Position numbers and translations under genes: made by a program. The notes below the pieces were generated by a model. It did not search any database and was not told the DNA's origin. It saw only the letters and a list, made by a program, of their open reading frames with translations. Of a stretch of DNA of 64,000 nt, positions 1 to 8,213 are shown in pieces; positions within the stretch are counted from its first letter, which is position 1, and each line of letters starts with the position of its first letter. Origin of the DNA: Symsagittifera roscoffensis (lineage: Eukaryota > Xenacoelomorpha > Acoela > Convolutidae); the NCBI RefSeq assembly GCF_963678635.1, contig NC_087064.1, forward strand, positions 17,971,802 through 18,035,801, written 5' to 3'.

Positions 1-937
1 ACACAATGAGAATATAAAGGTGTATTTTTACGATCTAAGAACAAATTAGGAGCAGCTCTGTTAGTTATAATCTGAAAATCTCCGGAAATACGCAAGAGAA
101 GAGAACCTAGTTCCTAACATCTACAATATAAAAAACTTCTGAAAGAGCGAATCTCAAAAAATTGATTTAGCAAAGCAAATCAAGGTGCAAACTGGAACAA
201 TTGTGTAATTTTCCAATTTTTATTAAGAAAAAAACTCTATGTAGTAAAAATGTAGTAATGTATTGTATATAGAGTTGTATATTCTATGTAGTATTGTGTA
301 TGTATGTAGCAAGGAAAAGTAGATCTTGAAAGCAAGTTTTCGATTTATGCTTTATGTATCTTCTTCCAAAAGATGTCGAATTGGGTTTGCTTTTCAAAAA
401 TTATCCTCAAAACATTTGATCTTTCATATAAAGTACCAAATATATCAAATGATAACAATTTTTTCTAATGATTTACGGATAAATATAAGACTTTGAGAAT
501 TTTTATGTCGGATTTTTTCTCAAGATATACTTTATTTCTGAATAATCTGAATTTCTATTTTAGACTAAATTTTTAGTTGGAATGATGTATATCATTATCT
601 TGAAACTTTCAAAGTTTAGCAAAATATACATTTTTTCCAGGTCATTTATCAATTTCTTTTCTGAAATCATCAATAGAAAAACGTAATTCTTAATAAGTCA
701 AACCACATTATCTGCTTAAAAAGCTCTGCTCTATGAACACTTTTACAAGCACTAAACAAGGAAAACTTTAAAATAGTAACTAGAAAAAACCTTTCAATTA
801 GTTGATGTTTTCCAAATATCCAAGTTTTACAATTTTTAGGCGAATACTTAAATACTCATTAGCATATGTTATGCACATTACTACAAATTTATCACAACAA
901 AGTCTCCGCAAGCTTGCAACCAAGGGAGTTTTTACTG
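1..937. other. AT-rich stretch without a recognised gene
   Basis: I see no convincing coding region, RNA gene or repeat array here. It lies downstream of the leftward zinc-finger gene and may be the 3' flank of element 0 or of another array member whose rest is outside the window. Confidence 0.5.
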
Positions 938-1170
938 TTACTTAAAAGTTTTCGGATCGAGTTCCATGGAAAGCTTCACGACGATTTGAACTCGATTTTT
1001 GCTGGCTTTAACATCAATCAAAACCTTTGAATAAAAAAATAAATGACAGTTCAGGTAATGTAATAAAAAAACTGTATAATTACTGACTAGATTTGTTACA
1101 ATTGCTGAGACTTTTCAGATTCAGTAAAAACTATTAATCATAGTAATTTCTAAGTTTTTCAAAAAAAACT

Positions 1171-1410
1171 TTAAAATTTTACCTTTTCCTGAAGTGTGTT
1201 TGGAGTCTGCTGAGCACATAATTTAATATTATGCTGAGAATGCTTCTTCTTGAAATGATAAGCGAGTTCCTCGCTGCTATAAGTATAAAAATTACAGTTA
1301 GAACACTTCAAAACACCACTTGTTCTACAATGTCTTGATGCATCTTTGTGAGTGTATTCCCTGTCACATTCAAGACATGCAACTCTTTCGTTTCTATTGA
1401 GTGAAGGCAT
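1171..1410 (-). CDS. Short zinc-finger protein related to the element polymerase N-terminus
   Basis: This 79-aa reading frame starts MPSLNRNERVACLECDRE and is clearly related to the first 65 residues of the polymerases at 9,257 and 19,996 (MPALNRNEKVKCEDCGRE). It keeps the CxxC pair of the first finger and a second finger, CSNC then HFKKKH. It has no polymerase domain. The frame may be spliced: a donor (AAG then GTAAAA) at 1,182 and an acceptor (CAAAG) at 1,025 would replace the last three residues with 28 others and end at 938. Upstream on the same strand lie repeated CCAAT boxes at 1,596-1,895. The fingers suggest nucleic-acid binding; a role as a regulator or replication partner is inference. 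It may be a truncated polymerase turned separate gene, or the ancestral source of that domain. Confidence 0.6.
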   Translation of the reverse strand: MPSLNRNERVACLECDREYTHKDASRHCRTSGVLKCSNCNFYTYSSEELAYHFKKKHSQHNIKLCAQQTPNTLQEKVKF

Positions 1411-1595
1411 CTCAATAGTAAGGAAAAATTAAATGGGAGAATCAAAATGTACCAAATTTTTAGATAAGGTGAGTTGAATAGCCTCAAAAAATGAATAAAA
1501 GTAAATAAAAACAGCAAACTTATTAACCAATTGTTTTTAACGAGAAAGAAAATCAGAATGGATATGCTATTTAGCCTAGCTGAAATAAAAATCAT

Positions 1596-1895
1596 CCAAT
1601 CTAACCATGGAATTTTTAAAAGTATCAACCAATCAGAATCGAGCATTAATTACAAGGAAACTTTATCTTTTCTGATATCAACCAATCAGAATTGAGCTTC
1701 AATAGTCATGTAATTTTCAACAAATTCAATGTCAACCTATCAGAATTGAGCTTCAAAAGTCATGAAATTTTCAAGAAATTTAATGTCAACCAATCAGAGT
1801 TGAGCTCTTCTTCTCATGATTTTTTCAACAATTTCTTTAAAATATGTAGATTTTGAGGATACTTTCACAGACATTATTTGTGTTAATAACCAATC
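1596..1895 (-). promoter_or_regulatory. CCAAT-box direct-repeat array upstream of the zinc-finger gene
   Basis: CCAAT cores occur at 1,596, 1,629, 1,682, 1,790 and 1,890, with a variant CCTATCAG at 1,736. The middle ones are 53-54 bp apart within a direct repeat whose core is CAACCAATCAGAATTGAG. CCAATCAG is the classical NF-Y site. The array lies 190-490 bp upstream of the start codon at 1,410, so it is the likely promoter of that leftward gene. Confidence 0.6.
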
Positions 1896-2109
1896 AGAAT
1901 GAAGTAATCACAGATTTTAAAAAACTTTGTAGATCAGAACCAGACTATGTTTATGAAACTTCTTAATCAATAAATTTTATTGCATTTTTCCAACATAACT
2001 AAGATTTGAAGTTTGATAAAGGAGATTTCTTGTCTAGTTTATATTGTTTTTTCGATATTCAATTCAAATTTTGAAATTTCGATCAAAATTTTTCCGATTT
2101 GTTCTATTT

Positions 2110-2568
2110 CTAACCAGTGAAAAAAAAATTACCAAAATATACGTTTTTATTGTTTTCTTTTTGGTATATTGTAGTATAAACAACCGGAAGTCTATTAAAT
2201 TTGGATAAACGATCAAAAAAAATTCTGACAAATCTGGATTTTGTATTTGTATCAAATTCAAAACAGTAATCGAATTGATGTTCCTTATCTCCAATTTCTG
2301 TTTCATAGGCTCTTCCATTCTTTTGTTTTTTACTGATCGACCACCCAATCTGAGTTAACTCTTCTAAATAAAAATATTGTTGATAAATCTGACAGTACTC
2401 TTCTTTTTTGTAATCTCCTCTCCATCTTTTTAACAAAACTATTGAACTTTCTGTGTTTCTATACAAATTAAAACTAATACAATCTCCATCAACTTCATCT
2501 GTCCACCACTCTTGTAGTTTTTTGTAGTAGTTCAATTTTAAAATCTGATAAATGTTCAATTCAGACAT
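2110..2568 (-). CDS. Hypothetical protein of element 0 (152 aa)
   Basis: An uninterrupted 152-codon frame starts MSELNIYQILKLNYYKKLQE. I do not recognise it. It is rich in aromatic and charged residues (the patches YCQIYQQYFYLEEL and FVRIFFDRLSKF) and has no signal peptide or membrane segment. The alternating pattern fits a small mixed alpha/beta protein. It lies in the same leftward series as the zinc-finger gene and the 183-aa gene starting at 3,650, so it may share their expression. Its length in an AT-rich, stop-rich background and its protein-like composition argue that it is real, but no second copy in the window tests this. Confidence 0.5.
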   Translation of the reverse strand: MSELNIYQILKLNYYKKLQEWWTDEVDGDCISFNLYRNTESSIVLLKRWRGDYKKEEYCQIYQQYFYLEELTQIGWSISKKQKNGRAYETEIGDKEHQFDYCFEFDTNTKSRFVRIFFDRLSKFNRLPVVYTTIYQKENNKNVYFGNFFFTG

Positions 2569-3098
2569 TGAAAACGCTTTTGATGGAAACAGTTTTCTTA
2601 CTGAAATATATGAAGAAACTTAAAAAACTCGAATTGTTTTATCATTTTTAAAGTATTTTGTAGTAACAGTCACCGTAAATATTTTTTAATTTTTTAGATT
2701 CTAATTAGTTTCAAGGAAATTCATGTAGCCAATAAAAACTTCAAATTAGGGCAGTAAAAAAATTGAAAACCACCAATGAAATTCAAAAAATCTAAAAAAA
2801 TAATGATAATGTTTTCAACTAAATATACATTCTTGTTTGTAATTTTTCTTAAATTGAGGCAAAATTTAGCTGAATTGTGATGAAAACAGTTATTAAATAA
2901 ATTTATCTGTAATTTCATAAACAAATTCTGGAAAATCATTTCATAATTGGTTAGTGTTTTATGTAAATTTTGTTAAAATGGTATGTTTTGTCTGACTTTT
3001 CCTCAGATATTATAGCTCTAAATATACACTTTAGTGAGAAAAAATAGATTTGAACCAATAATATATCAATTACCAAACATGCAAAACATCACAAAGCT
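2569..3098. other. AT-rich spacer between two leftward genes
   Basis: No supported gene. A 72-codon leftward frame at 2,721-2,939 is open, but it is low-complexity and has no second copy for comparison. Confidence 0.4.
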
Positions 3099-3650
3099 TT
3101 ACTGAGGTTTACAATTATCAACAAACATAAAGTCTCCCAATATTTGGGACAGTTCTTTGAATTCATTCAAAGTATAGTTGACATATGCAACTTGCTTCAA
3201 GTCTTCATTTTCTTTTGCAGTGAAGAGTCGAATCTGAATGTAGGGTGGCTTGCTCACGTTGTACTTCTTGATTGTGACACACACCCTCCTCATGTCGTAC
3301 GTTGCTATTTCATATACTCTATTACAGATGTCGAGCTCCTGATCCATAGTTGATTCTCTGCCAGATTTGGCTTCATATATAGGTACGAGTCCAAAATTTT
3401 CAGCATCGTGAATAACAGTTTTCCGTATTGCGGATACTGCTTCGCCTTCTTTTTCACTAAGATAGACTTGTTGAGACTTTTCAAATTGTCCCAAATCATT
3501 TATTTTTAATAGTTGAAAGCACGGTTCCAAGCATATTTTTCCCTTGTAGGATTTTTGGAACCAAACAAATCTCCCAATTCTTTTTTGATTTTTTGAAAAT
3601 TCAATATAGTTGGAACTATCAACTTTTCTCGAGTACATTTTGAAGAACAA
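3099..3650 (-). CDS. 183-aa element protein, possibly with two PC4-like domains
   Basis: An open 183-codon frame starts MFFKMYSRKVDSSNYIEFSK. Residues about 20-75 (IGRFVWFQKSYKGKICLEP, then a run ending SEKEGEAVSAIRK) and about 110-175 (VCVTIKKYN, IQIRLF, VAYVNYTLNEFKELSQ) each read as short beta strands followed by a helix. That order resembles the PC4/p15 single-stranded-DNA-binding fold, where a KGK-type loop precedes the helix. The assignment rests on pattern only. Such a protein could act in replication or transcription of the element. The gene is divergent from the rightward gene at 3,843 across a 192-bp promoter region with AP-1, CArG and TATA motifs. Alternative: an unrelated protein of unknown function. 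Confidence 0.55.
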   Translation of the reverse strand: MFFKMYSRKVDSSNYIEFSKNQKRIGRFVWFQKSYKGKICLEPCFQLLKINDLGQFEKSQQVYLSEKEGEAVSAIRKTVIHDAENFGLVPIYEAKSGRESTMDQELDICNRVYEIATYDMRRVCVTIKKYNVSKPPYIQIRLFTAKENEDLKQVAYVNYTLNEFKELSQILGDFMFVDNCKPQ

Positions 3651-3842
3651 ACTGATCAGATGAGGAGAAATGAGAGAAATGACTTTGAGATTAAATGAAA
3701 ATGGAAGTACGCAGTATGAGTCATTGCCATTTCCATATATGGAAGTAGTACCAAATATGGAAGGATTTCCCTATATGGAAGCTGCGTAGGCGTTACTACT
3801 ACTATATAACTCCACCATTTTCTGCAAAAATCATTTTTTCCA
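3651..3842. promoter_or_regulatory. Divergent promoter with AP-1 site, three CArG boxes and TATA box
   Basis: Between the divergent starts at 3,650 and 3,843 lie TGAGTCA (3,717-3,723, a perfect AP-1 site), CCATATATGG (3,733-3,742) and CCAAATATGG (3,751-3,760), both perfect CArG boxes, and CCCTATATGG (3,769-3,778, one mismatch). A TATATAA box sits at 3,804-3,810, 33 bp before the rightward ATG. GCGTAGG at 3,784 also occurs in every CRE repeat of units A and B. SRF and AP-1 binding are inferred from the motifs. Confidence 0.6.
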
Positions 3843-4487
3843 ATGGCAGCTGCTGTGTGTCAAGCTCTTCCCAGCTTTTATTCAGATTATAATAGTAAAT
3901 CATTGTTTATTTCTGTTTCCAACAATTTTTACGAAAAATACATAGTAACCCAAGATTATTGCGTCTCTACTCACGATTCTTTCTGTTCCTTGGGAAATTG
4001 CAAATTTCATATAATTTTAATTGGAACTTCCCTTAGCCAAATTCTTCAGAGATTAGACAAATATCAAAACATATATCAAGAAATTGATTGTCTTTACACT
4101 TTGTACATGCATAGATTCTTTTCGAGTATTGTCACATCAAGTGGGGAAGTCTTCTATCAGCTTAGTTGTGCAGTGCAGCATAATTTACGATGGAAAGGAT
4201 CAGAAAAAACACCAAGCGTATCAAGAAAACGACTTGTTCGCAAAAAGTTCAAAAAACATTATCTAAGTTCTAATCAAAAACTTGCATCTACGCAAAATCT
4301 TGGCTCAGCATTTTTAGACAGAGTTCGTAAAGTACAAAACTCAAAATATGAACATGATTTGTTAAAAATAATTGACTGTTTTATTGATGGTTATGGATTT
4401 GTAAATAGTGATCATGTCAATTTTTCAATAAAAAAACTTCTGATATTCCATCTATTTTCTCTCATATGTTTACAAAGTTACCATTAA
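3843..4487 (+). CDS. Hypothetical rightward protein of element 0 (214 aa)
   Basis: An open 214-codon frame starts MAAAVCQALPSFYSDYNSKS, 33 bp after a TATA box. I do not recognise a family. Residues about 135-155 are strongly basic (RKRLVRKKFKKHY), a possible nuclear-localisation or nucleic-acid-binding patch. Residues about 165-200 (RVRKVQNSKYEHDLLKIIDC, then a FIDGYG motif) recur in a second copy of this 3' part at 6,128-6,290 with mostly conservative changes. That supports this frame as coding up to about residue 200. After VNS the two copies diverge, so the last 15-20 residues may not be native; an intron or a shorter ancestral end is possible. A frameshift near 4,150-4,260 cannot be excluded because another frame is also open there. 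Confidence 0.55.
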   Translation: MAAAVCQALPSFYSDYNSKSLFISVSNNFYEKYIVTQDYCVSTHDSFCSLGNCKFHIILIGTSLSQILQRLDKYQNIYQEIDCLYTLYMHRFFSSIVTSSGEVFYQLSCAVQHNLRWKGSEKTPSVSRKRLVRKKFKKHYLSSNQKLASTQNLGSAFLDRVRKVQNSKYEHDLLKIIDCFIDGYGFVNSDHVNFSIKKLLIFHLFSLICLQSYH

Positions 4488-4517
4488 TTACCAAAAAAAA
4501 AATCACCGTTGTCAAAA

Positions 4518-5005
4518 ACATTTGCAAAAAAATTTTCAAACATGTAAGAAAGATGTAATTTTTTTTTTTGATTTTCAAAAAGTTGCAAAAAACATTTCAA
4601 TTTTTTTAACAAGTTGTAAAAAGTGTTTCAATTTTTTTTGACATAATGCGAAAAATGTTTCTTTTTTGAGAAGATGCGAAAAATGTTTTACTTTTTTTAA
4701 TAAGATGCGAAAAGTGTTTCACTTTTTCACTACAAATGCGAAAAATGTTTCAAGTTTTTTCGACAAAATGCGAAAAGTGTTTTACGTTTTTCGATAAAAT
4801 GCGAAAAGTGTTTCAATTTTTTTGATAAAATGCGGAAAGTGTTTTACTTTTTTCGATAAAATGCAAAAAGTGTTTCAATTTTTTCGACAAAATGCGAAAA
4901 GGGCTTTACTATTTTCGACAAAATGCGAAAAGTGTTTTACTTTTTTTCGACAAAATGCGAAAAGTGTTTCAATTTTTTCTACAAAAAGCTAAAAGTGTGT
5001 ACAAG
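4518..5005. repeat. 31-bp tandem repeat array (ATGCGAAAAGTGTTT core)
   Basis: About 15 diverged units share the core ATGCGAAAAGTGTTT followed by a T-rich run. Core starts fall at 4,646, 4,674, 4,705, 4,736, 4,768, 4,799, 4,830, 4,861, 4,892, 4,923 and 4,955, a spacing of 28-32 bp and mostly 31. Less regular units extend back to about 4,518. The array follows the rightward gene. An open frame through it (4,892-5,095) is probably an artefact of the repeat. Confidence 0.85.
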
Positions 5006-5258
5006 ATGCAATATCGATTAGGTAACTTTTTACTTGCGTACAGTTTTTCTAGTGTTTTTCCGAATTTTTGTGCAAAAATTAATCAAACTTTTTAACATGT
5101 GTGCACTAACATGAGTTCGGAGCACTTAACCAAGTACTAATTGTTTTTCAATGTATTACCTTGAACCTCTCATCTATTCTCATAATTAAAATGAAATTGA
5201 AGAAATTAATTACAGAAAACAAAGTCAAAACCAAACAACTTTTTTTTTACAAAAACAT

Positions 5259-5625
5259 TTAATCAAAGAGCTGTCGAGCAGCAGAAGAGTTCTGGAGGTT
5301 CTCTATAGAACGCAGAGCTGGACGAGGTTCCATTGCTGGTGGTTGTTGTGGAACTGGAGGTGTCATTGTTTCTGAGAAGACCTCATCTTCATCTATTGTG
5401 ATGGGGTTTTCGACTGATCCTGCCTCCTCCCAAGGAAAAAGGAAGTAGTCGACTGGTTGAGCTACAAATCTTGAGTCAGGAATCTCGGGGTAGTTCATTC
5501 CCACATGCTCAGACACTTCCGCCATCATTGCATGGTTCCAAGTTGGTTTTCTGTGATGGGAATTTGCATCATTTGATGCTCGCTGAAATCCCTTCGCATC
5601 ACTTCCACCATGTGCCAGACTTGGA
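5259..5625 (-). pseudogene. Broken copy of the acidic-tail protein gene
   Basis: The last 89 codons (5,259-5,528) match the C-terminal half of the 165-aa proteins at 7,189 and 17,875. They share HVGMNYPEI, a FLFPWEE patch, a NPITIDEDE motif resembling a SUMO-interacting motif, and the ENLQ...AARQLFD end. Reading on upstream to about 5,625 the similarity continues (QVWHMVEVMRRDF), but in another frame: two bases are missing near 5,525 relative to units A and B. The first 30 or so codons are replaced by unrelated sequence at about 5,630. So this is a truncated, frameshifted copy, although the C-terminal part could still be made from the ATG at 5,528. Confidence 0.65.
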
Positions 5626-5787
5626 TTGGGATGGAAGAACTGAGAGGAGGGGGAACCTTACAAAAAATGAGTTGAAATTAGGATGTTTAGAGCTGAGAGA
5701 GGAGGTAGTGGACGGTGGTTTAGTTGAAATTAAAATGATTTTTAGTAAGGAGTGAGGGGTATCTTCAACTGGAATGTGTAGGTTCAA

Positions 5788-5965
5788 CCTATCAGAATGG
5801 ATTTTCCTTATTTGGATTGTAGTCGTGTCCAATCAGATTTTAGTTTTCTTTTATGGAATTTTTATAGAAAACTCGTGTCTAATTGAAAACAAAGCTCCAT
5901 TTTACACATTGTCGTTTCCAATCACAAAAATGTTCATTTTTGTTCAAGTTGTCGTATCCAATCAG
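5788..5965 (-). promoter_or_regulatory. CCAAT-type repeat array, element 0 copy
   Basis: CCAATCA cores at 5,829, 5,918 and 5,958, with degraded ones at 5,788 (CCTATCAG) and about 5,878, are each preceded by a TCGTNT motif at roughly 40-bp spacing. It is the diverged counterpart of the arrays at 7,868 and 18,552. Confidence 0.55.
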
Positions 5966-5974
5966 AGGAACCTT

Positions 5975-6115
5975 TTAAGGTTTTAAGTCTTCCAAATAAG
6001 TAAAAATATACACAAAAGCAATCGCAAAAATAAATGACCAAAAGTGGTTTGCTGTAAAAATAAGAAGTATTGCCGATACAAGTAACAAAAGAAGGAAAAT
6101 TAATAAAAGTAGCAT
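5975..6115 (-). CDS. Small hydrophobic membrane protein, element 0 copy (46 aa)
   Basis: A 46-codon frame starts MLLLLIFLLLLLVSAILLIF and ends YLEDLKP. It matches the 52-aa proteins at 8,055 and 18,741 with a few substitutions but lacks their first six codons, because the sequence beyond about 6,128 has been replaced by a fragment of the rightward element 0 gene. Two hydrophobic stretches (residues about 1-22 and 26-40) predict one hairpin of membrane helices or one long anchor. The partner gene that normally overlaps its start is absent here, so expression is uncertain. Confidence 0.5.
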   Translation of the reverse strand: MLLLLIFLLLLLVSAILLIFTANHFWSFIFAIAFVYIFTYLEDLKP

Positions 6116-6127
6116 CTCTGCAATTTT

Positions 6128-6290
6128 TTCATTTCTGATCAGGAACTTGCGTCCACTCAGACTCTTGAATCAGCTTTTTTTGGAAAGGATTCGAAAAGTT
6201 CAAAACTCAAAGTATGAGACTGATTTGTTGAAAATTGTTGATTGTTTCATTGATGGTTATGGTACTGTAAATAGTAGCGTATCAATTTTT
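6128..6290 (+). pseudogene. 3' fragment of the rightward element 0 gene
   Basis: The sequence matches codons about 150-200 of the gene at 3,843-4,487, including RKVQNSKYE and CFIDGYG. It lacks the 5' two thirds and has one extra T in a T run near 6,180 that shifts the frame. Its left edge abuts the start of the small membrane-protein gene, so it marks a deletion or recombination junction. Confidence 0.65.
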
Positions 6291-6374
6291 CTATTAATAG
6301 TTGAATATTTGTTTATAAAAATCTTGTCAAAATTGTTTTTATTTAAATCAAAAGTTTTTTTCAACGAACCAATT

Positions 6375-7020
6375 TGCAATTTTCAACACGCGTGCAAAAA
6401 TTAACTGAGTTTTTTCGCAAGATGCAAATTTTGGTTTGATTTTTTTCAAAACGTTTGCAAAAATTTAATTGAATTTTTGTACAGGATGCAAAAACTAATT
6501 TGGTTTTTTCAATAAGTGTGCAAAAATTTTCAACAAACTTTTGTGTTAGATGCAAGTTTTTTCGTAGTTTTTTTTGAAAACAAATGTAAAAATCTAACTT
6601 ATTTTTTCTTATTCATATGCAAAAAGTGCAAAATTTTATTGTAAAAAACTTGTTAAATTAATGCTAAAATTTTTTTATAATTGCTGACTTTGAGTGCTAT
6701 TCCCTATCTTAATACATTGTTTTTCCAGTATTTTTGATCAATATACATGCAAAAAATAGATTTTTTTTTATGATCAAAGTTAAAACAAAGATTTTCATTT
6801 TGTTTAATTATTAACAGTGCAAGAAAATCCTCTTTCAGTTTTCTTTAAAATGCGAAAATATTTAATAAAGTTTTTCTCAATTTGCGAGATTTTCTTTGAT
6901 TTTTTTAACAAGTGTGCAAAAAAATTATGAAAAGTTTTGCATGGTGCAAAAATTAATGTAAAGTTTTTAACATGCTTGCAAAAATTGGTTTAATTTTTTT
7001 GCCATCTTTCTAACAAAATT
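6375..7020. repeat. Degenerate 30-34 bp TGCAAAAA repeat array, unit A spacer
   Basis: TGCAAAAA-type cores followed by T-rich runs start at 6,393, 6,423, 6,456, 6,487, 6,519, 6,551, 6,585 and 6,618, then less regularly to about 7,020. The period and base pattern resemble the array at 4,518-5,005, although the sequence has diverged. No gene is seen in it. Confidence 0.7.
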
Positions 7021-7188
7021 CTATAAAAGTATTTACCAGATGCATAATTAGTTTCATTTTTAACAAATTTTTACCATTGAAATTTCCTAATAAAATTTTC
7101 AATGATCTCTTTGTTCCTATCTCTTGAAATTAAATTTACTAGATGTAAAACAATTAAATTACAAAGCACAAGACAGTAGCCAATATAT

Positions 7189-7686
7189 TTACAAATCAAA
7201 GAGCTGTCGAGCAGCTGAGTTCTCAAAACTTTGCAAGTTCTCAATGGAGCGCAAAGCTGGTCTTGCCTCCATCACTGGTGGTTCGCTGACTGGAGTTCTT
7301 GGCTCAGAGAACCCCTCATCCTCTTCGATTGTAATTGGGTTGTCCACAGATCCCTCTTCCCAAGGAAAGAGGAAATCGTCGAATGGTTGGGCGACATATC
7401 TAGAGTCAAGAATTTCGGGGTAGTTCATTCCCACATGCTCGGCCACTTCCTCCATCATTTGCATTTCTCCAAGTTGATTCTGTGTAGGGGGTACTTGCGT
7501 TATATGATGTTCGTTGAAATCCCTTCGCATCACTTCCACCATGTGCCAGACTTGGATTGGGATATCCATTCGTGCCAGAAAAACTCCAGAGACTGTTTCT
7601 CGCACTTGAATTTGTACTAGATCGGGCGAAAATTCTACAGAGTACATTAGGTTGTTGTTTTGTACTGAGAAGATCATTTTGAGCAA
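7189..7686 (-). CDS. 165-aa protein with acidic C-terminal tail, unit A
   Basis: The intact frame starts MLKMIFSVQNNNLMYSVEFS. Residues 1-60 look like alternating beta strands ending in a helix (VQIQVRE, then QVWHMVEVMRRDF), loosely like a PC4-type ssDNA-binding domain. Residues 85-165 are acidic and probably disordered: a DDFLFPWEE patch resembling an activation domain, a NPITIEEDE motif resembling a SUMO-interacting motif, a proline-rich stretch, and a conserved AARQLFDL end. The copy in unit B differs at only a few residues and is also open, whereas the polymerases are broken. A CCAAT repeat promoter lies at 7,868-8,045. Function unknown; a replication or transcription accessory protein is inference. 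Confidence 0.7.
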   Translation of the reverse strand: MLKMIFSVQNNNLMYSVEFSPDLVQIQVRETVSGVFLARMDIPIQVWHMVEVMRRDFNEHHITQVPPTQNQLGEMQMMEEVAEHVGMNYPEILDSRYVAQPFDDFLFPWEEGSVDNPITIEEDEGFSEPRTPVSEPPVMEARPALRSIENLQSFENSAARQLFDL

Positions 7687-7867
7687 TAAGTTGAGTACAA
7701 GAGTAAAAATAAGAAAGAGTTGAGAGAGGGTGAATGTTGACTGTGGTTAAGTTGAAATTATTGTATTTAGAGCTGAGAGAGGAGGTAGTTGACGGTAGTT
7801 AAGTTGAAAATAAAATGATTTTTAGTTAAGAGAGAGGGGTAACTTCAACTGGAATGTGTGAGTTTAA

Positions 7868-8045
7868 CCAATCAGAATGGATTTTCCTTATTTGGATTGT
7901 AGTCGTGTCCAATCAGATTTTAGTTTCTTTTTATGGAATTCTTATAGAAAACTCGTATCCAATTGGAAACAAAGCTCCATTTTACACATTGTCGTTTCCA
8001 ATCACAAAAATGTTCATTTTTGTTCAAGTTGTCGTGTCCAATCAG
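7868..8045 (-). promoter_or_regulatory. CCAAT repeat array, unit A
   Basis: CCAAT cores at 7,868, 7,909, 7,959, 7,998 and 8,038 are 39-50 bp apart, most preceded by TCGTNT and several reading TCGTGTCCAATCAGA. The array lies 180-360 bp upstream of the leftward 165-aa gene (start 7,686) and just after the stop of the membrane-protein gene, so it most likely drives the 165-aa gene. NF-Y binding is inferred from the motif. Confidence 0.65.
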
Positions 8046-8054
8046 AGGAACCCT

Positions 8055-8213
8055 TCAAGGACTTAAGTCTTCCAAATAAGTGAAATTATACACAAAAGCA
8101 ATCGCAAAAATAAATGACCAAAAATTGTTTGCTGTAAAAATAAGAAATATTGCCGATATAAGTAACAAAAGAAGAAAAATTAATAAAAGTAACATCTCTG
8201 CAAGTCTTCTCAT
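8055..8213 (-). CDS. 52-aa hydrophobic membrane protein, unit A
   Basis: A 52-codon frame starts MRRLAEMLLLLIFLLLLLIS and ends YLEDLSP. Its ATG shares one base with the TGA stop of the 189-aa gene (TGATG at 8,211-8,215), an arrangement used for stop-start reinitiation in some viruses. Residues 7-27 and about 31-45 are hydrophobic, predicting one or two membrane helices after a short basic N-terminus. The protein is near-identical in unit B and recognisable in element 0. A viroporin-like or membrane-anchor role is inference; I recognise no family. Confidence 0.6.
   Translation of the reverse strand: MRRLAEMLLLLIFLLLLLISAIFLIFTANNFWSFIFAIAFVYNFTYLEDLSP

Noticed and set aside
4892-5095. 67-codon open frame inside the 31-bp array
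   Set aside because: Its repeating peptide simply follows the tandem repeat, and there is no sign of an independent gene.
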